A stretch of DNA of 64,000 nucleotides from Paenibacillus durus (lineage in GTDB: Bacteria; Bacillota; Bacilli; Paenibacillales; Paenibacillaceae), in contig NZ_CP009288.1 of the NCBI RefSeq assembly GCF_000756615.1, positions 310,001 to 374,000 on the forward strand, written 5' to 3'. Shown piece after piece: positions 1-8,236 of the stretch. Each line of letters begins with the position of its first letter. Positions within the stretch are counted from its first letter, which is position 1. Below the pieces are notes generated by a model, which saw only the letters and a list, made by a program, of their open reading frames with translations, searched no databases and was not told the DNA's origin. A program made the position numbers and the translations under genes.

Positions 1-2
1 TC

Positions 3-407
3 GAGGGACTTGCCGGGGTGCATCAGCTCAGCGACATGTCCAAGACGAAGGTGCGGCTGGGCATGGGTATCGTGACGGGCAATGCGCTGGTGAAGGAGCA
101 TCCCGAAGCGGTCGAAGGCTTCCTGAAGGCGGTCGATGAAGCGGCTGTCTACACCCAGGAACATCCCGAAGAGACAGCGGACATTATGTACAAGGAATTG
201 AAGCAGCCGAAAGAAGCGACGCTGAAGGATTTGCCGAAGAACCCGTGGAAGGTCGGTTTCACGCAGGCGGCCTTCGACAGTCTGGAGAGCCAGAAGAAAT
301 ACATGGTCGAGAGCGGAATCATCGAGAAGGATTTCGATCTGGCGGGCAAAATCAGTCTGGAACCTCTTCGCAAGGTGCTGCCGGATAAAGTCACATACAA
401 TCAATAG
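3..407 (+). CDS. ABC transporter substrate-binding protein, C-terminal part (5' end outside window)
   Basis: The reading frame is open from the first bases of the window, so the start lies upstream; the GTG at 18 is internal. The visible 134 residues are the C-terminal lobe of an NMT1/SsuA/TauA-type solute-binding protein, with the typical helical stretch in which the next residues of the binding protein 'GNALVKEHPEAVEGFLKAV' are followed by a short C-terminal tail. Such proteins capture sulfonates, taurine, nitrate or thiamine precursors outside the membrane. The stop overlaps the AGGAGG ribosome binding site of the ATPase gene 14 bases downstream, so the three genes are one operon. The substrate cannot be decided from this fragment. 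Confidence 0.8.
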   Translation, partial: EGLAGVHQLSDMSKTKVRLGMGIVTGNALVKEHPEAVEGFLKAVDEAAVYTQEHPEETADIMYKELKQPKEATLKDLPKNPWKVGFTQAAFDSLESQKKYMVESGIIEKDFDLAGKISLEPLRKVLPDKVTYNQ

Positions 408-421
408 GAGGTGCTTCGCCC

Positions 422-1198
422 ATGTCCTTGCCCGTAAAGCAAAACACTATTCATATCGAAGCTCTGCGCAAAAGCTACAACGAGCAGGCTTCCGGAGATG
501 TCCGCTATATTATCAAGGATGTAAATCTGGTTATCAAGGGCGGTGAATTCTTCATCCTGCTCGGCCCAAGCGGCTGCGGCAAATCGACGCTGCTGAACAT
601 TATCGCCGGATTTGTCTCCAAATCGGGGGGCCGTCTGCGGATTGACGATGTGGAGGTGCAAGAGCCGGGCAAGGACCGGGCGGTTGTGTTCCAGCAAGCT
701 GATTCCTCCCTGTTCCCTTGGCTGACCGTTCGCGAGAACGTGGAGTTCGGCCTGCGGATGAAGAAGACGCCGAAGGCCGAGCGCCGGCGCATTTCGGACC
801 GCTTCATCGGACTGGTCGGCCTCACGGGACATGAGAACAAGTTCCCGAAGGAGCTGTCCGGCGGCATGAAGCAGCGTGTCCAGCTTGCGAGAGTGCTCGC
901 CAATGATCCGGCAATTCTGCTGATGGACGAGCCGTTCGGGGCGCTGGACGCCATGACCCGGCGGACGATGCAGAGGGAGCTGATCCGGATCTGGCGGGAA
1001 ACGCACAAGACGGTCATTTTCGTGACGCACGACATTCAGGAGGCGCTGCTGCTGGGCCAGCGCATCGGCATTATGTCAGTCGGTCCGTCTTCGAATATTA
1101 CGGATATTTACGATAATCCGCTCTCCTTTCCAAGAGATGAGGCGTCGCCGGAGTTTGGTGAGCTGTATAACAAAATTCAAAGCCATTTTGAGAAATAG
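422..1198 (+). CDS. ABC transporter ATP-binding protein, SsuB/TauB/NrtD type
   Basis: A 258-residue ATPase of an importer for sulfonate, taurine, nitrate or a related anion. Walker A GPSGCGKST lies near residue 49, the signature LSGGMKQR near 145, Walker B ILLMDEP near 164, and the H-loop VTHD near 200. The signature with M-K-Q-R and the 'FPWLTV' Q-loop region are usual for the SsuB/TauB branch. AGGAGG at 406-411 gives a good start. It sits between its binding protein and its permease with short gaps, and would work as a dimer on the inner face of the membrane. All catalytic motifs are intact. Confidence 0.9.
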   Translation: MSLPVKQNTIHIEALRKSYNEQASGDVRYIIKDVNLVIKGGEFFILLGPSGCGKSTLLNIIAGFVSKSGGRLRIDDVEVQEPGKDRAVVFQQADSSLFPWLTVRENVEFGLRMKKTPKAERRRISDRFIGLVGLTGHENKFPKELSGGMKQRVQLARVLANDPAILLMDEPFGALDAMTRRTMQRELIRIWRETHKTVIFVTHDIQEALLLGQRIGIMSVGPSSNITDIYDNPLSFPRDEASPEFGELYNKIQSHFEK

Positions 1199-1211
1199 GG
1201 GGACCGGATAG

Positions 1212-1988
1212 ATGAAATGGATAGAGCGCAAATGGGTCTCCGTGACCATTCTCTGGGTGGCGGCGATTCTGCTTTGGCAGCTTGGGGCGCTTATATACGG
1301 GCCGGACGTTATTCCGGGTCCGTGGAGGACGCTTCAGGGCGGCCGCGAACTGGTGATGGACGGCACGCTAATGCAGTACATCGGCATCAGCTTTATCCGC
1401 GTGCTCGTTGGCTGGACGCTGGGCAGCCTGCTGGCGATTCCCGTAGGCCTTGCCATCGGCAGGGTGCGGCTGATCCGGATTTTTGCCGAGCCGTTCCTCA
1501 ATTTTATCCGGTTTATCCCGCCGATCGCCTTCATCACGCTGTTTCTCGTCTGGTTCGGTATCGGGGAGCAGTCCAAAATCGCGCTGATCATGTACGCGAC
1601 CTTCTTCATCGTTGTGCTGAATACGCTGACCGGCGTCCTGGCCGTAGAGGAGGATAAACTCCGTTCGGCCCGCAGCATGGGCGCAAGCGAGTGGCAGATC
1701 CTGCTGCATGTCATCATTCCGGCAACAACGCCGTACATTTACACGGGTGTGCGCCTGGCGATGGGTACGTCGTACATGGCTATAATCGGCGCGGAAATGA
1801 TTGCCTCGAACGAAGGCGTAGGCTACCTCATCTGGAATTCCCGGTTATTTTTCCGCACGGACTGGATTTTTGTGGGATTGTTCTGCCTGGGCTTCATGGG
1901 CTTTTTCACGGACAGGCTGTTCGGGTGGTTCGGACGCAAGGTGCTGTACCGTTACGGTGTGGCCGGATCGGCGGTTCGACGGGGATAG
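1212..1988 (+). CDS. ABC transporter permease, SsuC/TauC/NrtB type
   Basis: A 258-residue integral membrane protein with about six hydrophobic segments and the cytoplasmic EAA loop (around residues 148-172, ARSMGASEWQ then LLHVIIPA), which docks on the ATPase. Length and motif fit the BPD_transp_1 permeases of sulfonate/taurine/nitrate importers. It starts 13 bases after the ATPase stop, behind a GGGGGA ribosome site, and ends the operon. No obvious terminator follows; the promoter of the next small gene begins about 50 bases downstream. Confidence 0.88.
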   Translation: MKWIERKWVSVTILWVAAILLWQLGALIYGPDVIPGPWRTLQGGRELVMDGTLMQYIGISFIRVLVGWTLGSLLAIPVGLAIGRVRLIRIFAEPFLNFIRFIPPIAFITLFLVWFGIGEQSKIALIMYATFFIVVLNTLTGVLAVEEDKLRSARSMGASEWQILLHVIIPATTPYIYTGVRLAMGTSYMAIIGAEMIASNEGVGYLIWNSRLFFRTDWIFVGLFCLGFMGFFTDRLFGWFGRKVLYRYGVAGSAVRRG

Positions 1989-2035
1989 ACAATTTCATAC
2001 AGGACGGGCAAAAGATAAATAGGGACAAGTACGCA

Positions 2036-2063
2036 TTACAAATTTAGAAAAACCTGGTATAAT
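2036..2063 (+). promoter_or_regulatory. sigma-A promoter for the 73-residue membrane protein
   Basis: TTACAA at 2036-2041 and a perfect TATAAT at 2058-2063 are separated by 16 bases. The start codon of the small gene is 30 bases downstream, so the leader is short. Confidence 0.6.
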
Positions 2064-2092
2064 TCTTTGGAAAAAGGAAACGAAGGGAAGGT

Positions 2093-2314
2093 ATGCTTGT
2101 GCTCCCCGATAACCTGAATGCCAAAGAAGCTCCCGAGTGGGAGGAAGCTCCCGGCAGTGAAGACGCTCCGCAGGAGTACCAAGGAAGAAGCGCAAGGATC
2201 GCCGAGGAGTCCCGTCAGGGCTCGTCATTGAACTTTTTTAACGCTTTTGTCGCGCTTGGCACGACCGTCTCCGTCATAATGCTGTTTCTTTGGCTGATGA
2301 ATCTGATAAGATAG
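2093..2314 (+). CDS. small single-pass membrane protein of unknown function
   Basis: A 73-residue protein with an acidic, Pro/Glu-rich first half (about residues 1-44) and one C-terminal hydrophobic segment (about 48-70, ending WLMNLIR). This looks like a tail-anchored protein with an acidic cytoplasmic domain. It has its own sigma-A promoter and a GGGAAGG ribosome site directly before the ATG. I do not recognise the family. It is followed by a repeat-like intergenic element, and nothing in the context points to a role. Confidence 0.6.
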   Translation: MLVLPDNLNAKEAPEWEEAPGSEDAPQEYQGRSARIAEESRQGSSLNFFNAFVALGTTVSVIMLFLWLMNLIR

Positions 2315-2364
2315 ACATAACTATATAAGATGAACTTGAAAAAAATCACATCAGGTAAGGAGTA

Positions 2365-2510
2365 ACGAAGGGGAATTTTGGAACTGTAAGAGCGATAGCG
2401 ACCGCCCGAAAGCTTTCCGAAGGAAAGCTCGCTTCGAAAGCATAAGCTGTCTCCGGATTTCATCCGCGAAGAACGGTTTCAATCAAGAAATCTGGGGATG
2501 GGCAGCGGCC
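2365..2510 (+). repeat. probable dispersed Paenibacillus intergenic repeat
   Basis: This stretch contains several small palindromes, including the stem GCTTTCC/GGAAAGC at 2412-2428, and no open frame. From memory, very similar blocks (starting with 'GAGCGATAGCGACCGCCCG') recur in Paenibacillus genomes. Only one copy is in this window, so the repeat status rests on that recollection and not on an internal comparison. Confidence 0.4.
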
Positions 2511-2602
2511 GGAAGTCCAAACATTCCTTGCAGTTACGAGTAATACCCGAATGGGAAAATCTCAAGTTCATGTTATATAAGCCACAAGAAAAGAGGAGCC
2601 AA

Positions 2603-2839
2603 GTGGAACCGACAGCCCAGGATGTGGCGGAGTGGATGGTGAAGGAGATCCGTTTTACGGGGACCTTGTACCAGACCGACGCAATTGATTATGTAAAAAG
2701 AAATTTCGGCGAGCATTTCGTCTTTGTGAATGAGAACGGCAACGCTTCGCTGTCGAAGGAAGTCAAAAAAGCGTTCCGTAAGCTGCATGGCGGACGGATC
2801 GCCTGGGACCGGGACGGCTTTTTGTGGGCCTGGACCTAA
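2603..2839 (+). CDS. DUF6953-like small protein
   Basis: A 78-residue protein starting MEPTAQDVAEWM and ending WDRDGFLWAWT. The pattern of a short helical start, a central 'FGEHFVFVNENGNASLSKEV' strand-turn region and a Trp-rich end matches what I recall of the DUF6953 family of small Firmicute proteins. Its function is unknown. The frame is open back to an ATG at 2498, but that start lies in the repeat block. The GTG at 2603 has a GAGGAG ribosome site four bases before it and gives the usual family length, so I prefer it. Confidence 0.6.
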   Translation: MEPTAQDVAEWMVKEIRFTGTLYQTDAIDYVKRNFGEHFVFVNENGNASLSKEVKKAFRKLHGGRIAWDRDGFLWAWT

Positions 2840-3058
2840 GGGATGCGGCCGATTAGCCGGACAGCGAGTGGCGGAAGAAGGGGCTGCGGGTCACCTTTGC
2901 AATGGCAACCTATGGCAAGGGCAACGGGCATCGTGTGCCAGTAACCGCTGTGGCAATCAGTGCCGGAACCAGCTGCGTCTGAGCTTCTGGGCATAGCGCG
3001 ATCTGCGCGTAGACCTTCTGCACTAAAGGGAACCGGCGGCAAAGGCCGCAGTGATATG

Positions 3059-3106
3059 AAAATCTCCAGCTGTACCTCCTTGAAAGGATGCGGCTGGAGA
3101 TTTTTG
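3059..3106 (+). terminator. rho-independent terminator
   Basis: A 12-base inverted repeat, AAAATCTCCAGC at 3059-3070 and its complement at 3093-3104, is followed by T residues. The A-rich left flank means it could work in both directions. It probably closes the 78-residue protein gene, although 220 bases downstream of it. Confidence 0.65.
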
Positions 3107-3148
3107 CGTGTTTAGGCGCTGCTTGCGATATCATCTAATGGATAAGCC

Positions 3149-3324
3149 GGAATTTCTCCCGGTTATTCATGGGATAAAGGCTTGTTTTTTAATTAAGCTG
3201 GAATTTCTCCCTCTTATTCTTGTGATTTTGCTGAAAACAGAGGGAAACGCGCTATTAAAGTGGAGAAAATCCCTTTCGTAACCGGTAAAGCTTCATTTGC
3301 CCAGAAATAAAAGGGAGGAATTCC
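3149..3324. repeat. cluster of four 19-base dispersed repeats
   Basis: The repeat consensus is AATAAGAGGGAGGAATTCC. Copies lie at 3149-3167 and 3200-3218 (reverse orientation), 3254-3272 (degenerate, 14 of 19 matches) and 3306-3324 (forward, one mismatch). The copy at 3306 continues as CGTTT and matches the copy at 62645-62667 at 22 of 23 positions. The cluster lies just 3' of the helicase gene. Confidence 0.6.
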
Positions 3325-3407
3325 GTTTGACGCCGGTCTACACAGAAGGGAAGTGATGGTTGGCGGTACGTACCGGATGGCGATGGTCCAGACCGGATGC
3401 CGTCGGT

Positions 3408-5963
3408 CTACACCGGAACATCCCGGGTGCCCCTCTCCATCGGCGTGCCGCACAGCGGGCAGGGCTTATGCGCCAGATGGTCCTCGGCGCCGCCGGCTTT
3501 GACGCGCATCCAGCCTGGGCAGGCAGCGGCCGGGCAGCTCCAGACCGCGACCGTGCGCGTGCGGCCGGAGGGGGCGGCTGCATGGGCTACGCCGCCCGAG
3601 CGGCGGAGGCCCCCGAAGCTGCCGGCGCCGCCTATGCCGGCGCCAGTGCGCCCATCGCGGGCTGCGCCATATCCGCTGCCCGCGCCGCTTCCGCGCGCAG
3701 CACCGGCACTTGCCGCGCGGCCACCCCTGCCGCCGGAGCCGCTGCCTGGCTCGGTCGCGGTCCCGCCGCTTCCGCGCGCGGCACTGGCGTTTGCCGCGCC
3801 GAAGCCGCTGCCGCCGGAGCCGCTGCCCGGCCCGGACGCGGTCCCGCCGCCGGGCCGGGCCCCTTGCCGCCCGCCGCGTACGCCAGCGTCAGCTGCGTCC
3901 GCCGCGCCGACGCCGAACGCCGCCAACATGAAGCGGGAGACCGGGGCCTTCCGGCCCCGGTGCATCGCGGGCGAGCTGATGAACAGCTCTTCCTTGGCGC
4001 GGGTGACCGCAACATACGCCAGGCGGCGCTCCTCTTCCAGCAGCGCAAGCGCTTCTCCGCCGCCTTCCGCCGTCTGGCGGTCCTTCAGGCGGCCCGCTTC
4101 GAGCGCCGAGCTGTGCGGCAGGATGCCTTCGGACGCGCCGAGCAGCATGACGACGGGGAATTCGAGCCCTTTGGACTTATGAATCGTCATCAGGGCGACT
4201 TGGGTCTCCTGCTCTGTACCGCCAGGAGTCCGGTGCTGCTCGTTCCTTGACGTTATCTCGTCCAGAAAATCAAGAAAAAGAGGGATGCTCCCGAAGCGTC
4301 CCGCCGACAGCTCCAGCTCGTCCAGCATCTCCTTCAGCGTCTCCCGGTGCAGCGTCGCCTGATGGCGCTCGTCCGCCAGGACGAATTGATCGTAGAACCG
4401 GCTGCGGATCTGCCGGATTGCCTGAAGCGGCGTAAGCTCCCGCAGATGGCGGAGCATGTCCAGCCGCTCCCGAATGGAAGCTTGGCGGAATTCCGCCAGT
4501 CCCGGCAGGCTCAGCAGATGGATCAGCGGCCCCCGCTTCGGCTGAACCGCTTCCATCCGCTGGATATGCCCCATCCCCTGTTCCCGGCTTACATAGAGCG
4601 TGGGCAGCATGTCCTCAATGGCGGCAAAATCGCGCCGGTTCACGGTCAGCCGCAAGTGGCTGATGACCGGCGCGATGAGCCAATGCTCGTACAGCAGCTG
4701 CCCTTCGCCGTAATCGATGTAGGGAATATCTCGCAGCAGCAGCCGCTCCAGCACGGCGCGGCTGCTGCTGGATGCCCGGTACAGCACGGCGAAATCGCCA
4801 TAGCTCCGCGCTCCCTGCTCTACGGCGGAAGCGATATACTCCACGATGGCTTCCGCTTCCTCGTCGGCGGTGTAAGGGCGAAGATACCGGGGCTGGCTGC
4901 CGCCTTGCGCCGCCGCGCGCAGCGTTTTGGAACGCCGCCGCGTGTTGCCCCGGATAATACCGTTGCCAAGGCCGATGATGGCGGGCCCGGAACGGTAGTT
5001 GATGTCGAGTGTAATCACTTTTGCCTCCGGGTACAGCTTCTCGAACTCCAGAATAAACTCGCTCCTCGCCCCGTTAAACGAATAGATCGTCTGATCGTCG
5101 TCGCCGACCACCATCAGATTGTTCAGGGGACGGGCGATCATGCGGATCAGCTCATACTGCAGCATATTCGTATCCTGAAATTCATCGACCATAATATATG
5201 TGTATTTTCTTTGCAGTTCAGCAAGCAGCTCCGGCCGTTCCAGCAGCATTCGGTAGGCATGCAGCAGCACATCGTCGAAATCGATTTTGCCATTATCCTG
5301 CTTCCACTGCTCGTAGCGCTGTAGAATCTCCTTGATTTCCTTATCCGCGTTCGTAAGCTGGGGAAGGGTGTCTACGCCGCCCATGTTCATTTTGCAGGAC
5401 GAGAGGAGAGAAAGCAGGCTTTCCGGCGGATACGCGTCTTTGGGCAGGCCCAGCTCGCGCATAATCGCTTTAAGCAGAATATGCTGGCGGCGCGTATCGT
5501 GGAATATCTCCTGGCTGGCCCCCTGTCTTCGTAGAAAATACAGAAAAAAAGAATGAAACGTGCGTGCCTGCAGCCCCGAAATATCCCGCCCGCCGATTCC
5601 CGGCAGTCTGCCGATCCGCTCCCGCATTTCCGCCGCCGCCCTGCTGGAGAACGTCAGCAGCAGCAGACGTCCAGAAGGAACGCGGCGAACGGACAGTAAA
5701 TAGCCGGTCCGGCATACCAATACGCTTGTCTTGCCGGACCCGGCCCCCGCCAGCGTCAGCAGCGGGCCGTCGCCATGCCGTACCGCCGCGATCTGCGAAG
5801 CGTTCAGCAGAATGCCTTCCTGCTCCAGCGTCCGGAAATAACCGGCGTCCGGCTCATCTCCGCGCACCAGTTCCCGGCTCGTCTTGGCGGAAGCTGCCGC
5901 CGCCTGCGGCACGCGGGTTCCGGAAGCTCCCTTCGGAACAGGATGATACAGCAGTTTGTCCAT
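3408..5963 (-). CDS. UvrD/PcrA-family ATP-dependent DNA helicase with zinc-ribbon-like tail
   Basis: A superfamily 1A helicase of 851 residues. Walker A LAGAGSGKT is near residue 72, motif II VDEFQDTN near 269, motif III VVGDDDQTIYSFNGAR near 285, motif IV LDINYRSGP near 319, motif V TIHKSKGLEF near 580, and motif VI LAYVAVTRAKEELF near 640. It should unwind DNA 3' to 5' in repair or replication. After the helicase core comes a Gly/Ala/Arg-rich low-complexity linker of about 120 residues, then a C-terminal segment with C-x4-C and C-x2-C pairs that looks like a zinc ribbon. The GTG six codons upstream (5981) has no good ribosome site, while the ATG at 5963 has AAGGTG nine bases before it. PcrA itself lacks the Cys tail, so this is a paralogue. 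Confidence 0.85.
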   Translation of the reverse strand: MDKLLYHPVPKGASGTRVPQAAAASAKTSRELVRGDEPDAGYFRTLEQEGILLNASQIAAVRHGDGPLLTLAGAGSGKTSVLVCRTGYLLSVRRVPSGRLLLLTFSSRAAAEMRERIGRLPGIGGRDISGLQARTFHSFFLYFLRRQGASQEIFHDTRRQHILLKAIMRELGLPKDAYPPESLLSLLSSCKMNMGGVDTLPQLTNADKEIKEILQRYEQWKQDNGKIDFDDVLLHAYRMLLERPELLAELQRKYTYIMVDEFQDTNMLQYELIRMIARPLNNLMVVGDDDQTIYSFNGARSEFILEFEKLYPEAKVITLDINYRSGPAIIGLGNGIIRGNTRRRSKTLRAAAQGGSQPRYLRPYTADEEAEAIVEYIASAVEQGARSYGDFAVLYRASSSSRAVLERLLLRDIPYIDYGEGQLLYEHWLIAPVISHLRLTVNRRDFAAIEDMLPTLYVSREQGMGHIQRMEAVQPKRGPLIHLLSLPGLAEFRQASIRERLDMLRHLRELTPLQAIRQIRSRFYDQFVLADERHQATLHRETLKEMLDELELSAGRFGSIPLFLDFLDEITSRNEQHRTPGGTEQETQVALMTIHKSKGLEFPVVMLLGASEGILPHSSALEAGRLKDRQTAEGGGEALALLEEERRLAYVAVTRAKEELFISSPAMHRGRKAPVSRFMLAAFGVGAADAADAGVRGGRQGARPGGGTASGPGSGSGGSGFGAANASAARGSGGTATEPGSGSGGRGGRAASAGAARGSGAGSGYGAARDGRTGAGIGGAGSFGGLRRSGGVAHAAAPSGRTRTVAVWSCPAAACPGWMRVKAGGAEDHLAHKPCPLCGTPMERGTRDVPV

Positions 5964-6039
5964 AATGAGTGTCACCTTCACCTAACGTTCGAATTCCATT
6001 TTTGCCAACCTATACTATACCATCTCAGGAGAAAGCCGG

Positions 6040-6849
6040 CTATCTTCCTCCCAGAACCTGGAGCAGCCGCTGATTGAACAGCTCCAGTTCGTCATAGAAA
6101 ACGGCATGCCCGCTTTGTTCAAAGGTCAGCAGCTGCGAGCCCCGAATCCCCTGATGCATCAGGCGGGCCAACTCGTAGGGACAAATCTGGTCGAGAAGGC
6201 CGTGAAAAATCGTGGTGGGTACCTGAACCCGGGGGAGATCGGCGCGCAGATCCTCGTCCCGCAGCATCCGCGCGCCTTCGGCGGTTCCGTGATTGGAGGC
6301 AGTTAGGTTCATCGATTGGAACCAATCGCGAAAGGCGGGTGACACCGGCTTGGCAAAAAACCTCTCTCCAAAGGAGGCAACCGTCTGCGGACGGTCGGCA
6401 TAAGTTCCGGCGATCAGTTGATTGAAGGCCGATACAGGCATCCCGTACGGATAACCTTCTCCTTGGGCGAGCTTGGGAGCTGCGGCAGCCAGCAGAAGCA
6501 GCTGCGAAAGGCGGAAACCCTGGTGCCGGGCTGCATAGTGTAAGGCGATGGCGCCGCCCATGGAGAAGCCGGCCAGCCGGACGCCTGTAAGCCGCAGAGT
6601 ATCCAGCACCGCCCGGATATCGTCGGCCATCCGGTCATAGGTGTATCCTTCCCAGGGCCGGTCGGATTGACCGAAGCCGCGAAGATCAATCGAAATGCAG
6701 CGATAGCCGTATTTGGGCAGATGCGTCACCTGGTATTCGTACATTTCATGATTCAGCGGCCAGCCATGCACCAAGACGACCGGTATACCGCTTCCGATGT
6801 CCTCTACAAACAGCTTAACGCCCGGTTCCGTTTCAATATAATAATGCAC
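6040..6849 (-). CDS. alpha/beta hydrolase
   Basis: An alpha/beta-fold hydrolase of about 269 residues. It has the oxyanion-hole motif HGWPLN, the nucleophile elbow GFSMGG, an acid residue in HGLLDQICP and the catalytic His in SGHAVF. The closest style is the non-haem chloroperoxidase/arylesterase-like group (RGFGQSD after strand 4). Substrate unknown; probably cytoplasmic, as no signal peptide is seen. The frame is open to 6966, but the extra 39 residues are Cys-rich and unlike the family. The GTG at 6849 (protein begins MHYYIETEPGVKLF) is the natural start, though its ribosome site is weak. Confidence 0.78.
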   Translation of the reverse strand: MHYYIETEPGVKLFVEDIGSGIPVVLVHGWPLNHEMYEYQVTHLPKYGYRCISIDLRGFGQSDRPWEGYTYDRMADDIRAVLDTLRLTGVRLAGFSMGGAIALHYAARHQGFRLSQLLLLAAAAPKLAQGEGYPYGMPVSAFNQLIAGTYADRPQTVASFGERFFAKPVSPAFRDWFQSMNLTASNHGTAEGARMLRDEDLRADLPRVQVPTTIFHGLLDQICPYELARLMHQGIRGSQLLTFEQSGHAVFYDELELFNQRLLQVLGGR

Positions 6850-6962
6850 AGCCTTATCCCGCCTTCCCGTATCGTTAATAATCCGAATAAAAAAGTGACA
6901 GCACGCAGACTGCCGCATGATTCTGCTATACGATGTATACGTGAAGACCGATGGCGCTATGA

Positions 6963-7433
6963 TCAAATAACCGGGTCAAGAAGGTTGATTTTAATCGGAC
7001 GCTGCTGAAGGCCGGGGTGCTTGAGGTGGCCGAAGAGAACAAGGTGCGCGGCGCGGTAGAGAAAGTATACTACTTGTCCCAGGGGGGTGAAGACGCCACG
7101 CCCTCCGATACGACGGAGAAATCGGCAGGCGAGCACATGGCGCTTTTTCAGAAATTCGTCTCGTCGCTTGCCGGCGACTTCAGCGTTTATTTACAGCAAG
7201 AGAACTATGACTTGAAAAAGGACGGCGTCTCCATGCGCCAGGTTCAGCTTCATTTGACTGATGACGAATATGCGCAGCTTTTGGCGGAAATGAGACAGTC
7301 CATGCAGAAATATGCCGGGAACGAAGCCGGAAGCGGACGCAGGCGGCGGATGATCTCCACCATCGTAATTCCGGGGGCGCTCTCCGGTTCATCCGAAGGT
7401 GTAAACGAAGAGGAGGGGGAGGAAGAGCACTGA
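6963..7433 (+). pseudogene. N-terminally truncated winged-helix (ArsR-like) regulator
   Basis: The frame opens abruptly at 6963 after a stop and reads straight into the last part of a winged-helix domain (RVKKVDFNRTLLKAGVLEV, then RGAVEKVYYL), the wing typical of ArsR-like regulators of about 200 residues. The recognition helices that should precede it (about 50 residues) are absent. The rest (effector half, with QLHLTDDEYAQLL) is intact and ends in an acidic Glu-rich tail. A GTG at 7017 could start a 138-residue product, but it would lack the DNA-binding helices. The gene is probably dead or produces a domain without DNA binding. It ends 32 bases before the membrane-protease gene. Confidence 0.6.
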
Positions 7434-7465
7434 ATATTCGAACAGAAGCGGGAGAGATGGAAGTC

Positions 7466-8152
7466 ATGAGTACAGCCGAAAAGGACCCGTTTGCGGGAGT
7501 ATCGGAAAGAACGCTGAAATATGTGCCGCTATACATTCTGGTGCCGGTCATGTACGGGGCTGTGTTCAGCGCGGCGGGCCACGCCATAGAGTGGACGATC
7601 TTCGGGCTGGGGGCGCTTGGCTGGCTGGCGGCGTTATTCCTGCGGGGGCCGCTCGCCGCGCTTGTCCGGGGTTGGCCGCAGGAGCGGGCCAAGCTGATCG
7701 TCGGCGGAAGCTCCGGCGTACTGGAGGAAGGCGTAAGGCTCGCGCTGCTCTCCCTCCTAGCCGCTTCATTCCCGCAGGCGCTGTCGCTCGGCCAAGGCTG
7801 GGCGGCCATTGAAGTGCTGTTCGTCATCGTTAACGCAATCATTATCATATCGCTGATCAAACGGACCGATGAGAAGGCCATGCAGGCGAAACAAATCCTC
7901 CAGGCGCAGGGCAATCTGCAGGCAAGTCCGCTGTGGGGCATCCTGGAGCGGATCTGGGCTTCGGCTTTTCATATCGGAGCCGCGCTGATTATCGCCCGTA
8001 CCCCGTGGTCGGCGGCGCTTCTCATTCCGCTTCACAGCAGCTTTAATCTGGTGGCGGTGCGGCTTGCAAGAACCGCCGCTCTGCCGCTGGTCAGCCTTTT
8101 TGCCGCCGCAGTCGGTCTGCTGACGCTTATGATGGGTCTGCTGGTCTGGTAA
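7466..8152 (+). CDS. putative CPBP/YhfC-like intramembrane protease
   Basis: A multi-pass membrane protein of about 228 residues with seven or more hydrophobic segments. Three polar motifs sit within membrane segments: LEEGVR (E-E-x2-R, near residue 85), FHIG (near 165) and HSSFN (near 190). This E-E/R, F-x-H, H-x3-N pattern is the signature of glutamic intramembrane proteases (CPBP, YhfC/Rce1-like). The ATG at 7466 has GGGAGAG nine bases before it; the ATG at 7457 is too close. It probably shared a transcript with the truncated regulator upstream. Confidence 0.55.
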   Translation: MSTAEKDPFAGVSERTLKYVPLYILVPVMYGAVFSAAGHAIEWTIFGLGALGWLAALFLRGPLAALVRGWPQERAKLIVGGSSGVLEEGVRLALLSLLAASFPQALSLGQGWAAIEVLFVIVNAIIIISLIKRTDEKAMQAKQILQAQGNLQASPLWGILERIWASAFHIGAALIIARTPWSAALLIPLHSSFNLVAVRLARTAALPLVSLFAAAVGLLTLMMGLLVW

Positions 8153-8236
8153 GGCGGCGAACAGCCGCTTTACCGCCCATTCCCTTTGCCCCGAACGTTC
8201 ATATTCTAATAGAAATTGATGAGTGGAGATGAACGT

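Larger units (their letters stand above)
2840..3407. other. intergenic region with terminator and short dispersed repeats
   Basis: There is no supported gene in these 568 bases. The region holds one rho-independent terminator (3059-3106) and a cluster of four related 19-base repeats (3149-3324). Short open frames here lack ribosome sites and recognisable protein character. Confidence 0.6.

Noticed and set aside
3360..4250. Long plus-strand open frames opposite the helicase C-terminus
   Set aside because: They are the complement of GC-rich Gly/Ala codons of the helicase linker, have no ribosome site and read as repetitive Ala/Pro/Arg. The minus-strand helicase motifs decide the coding strand.
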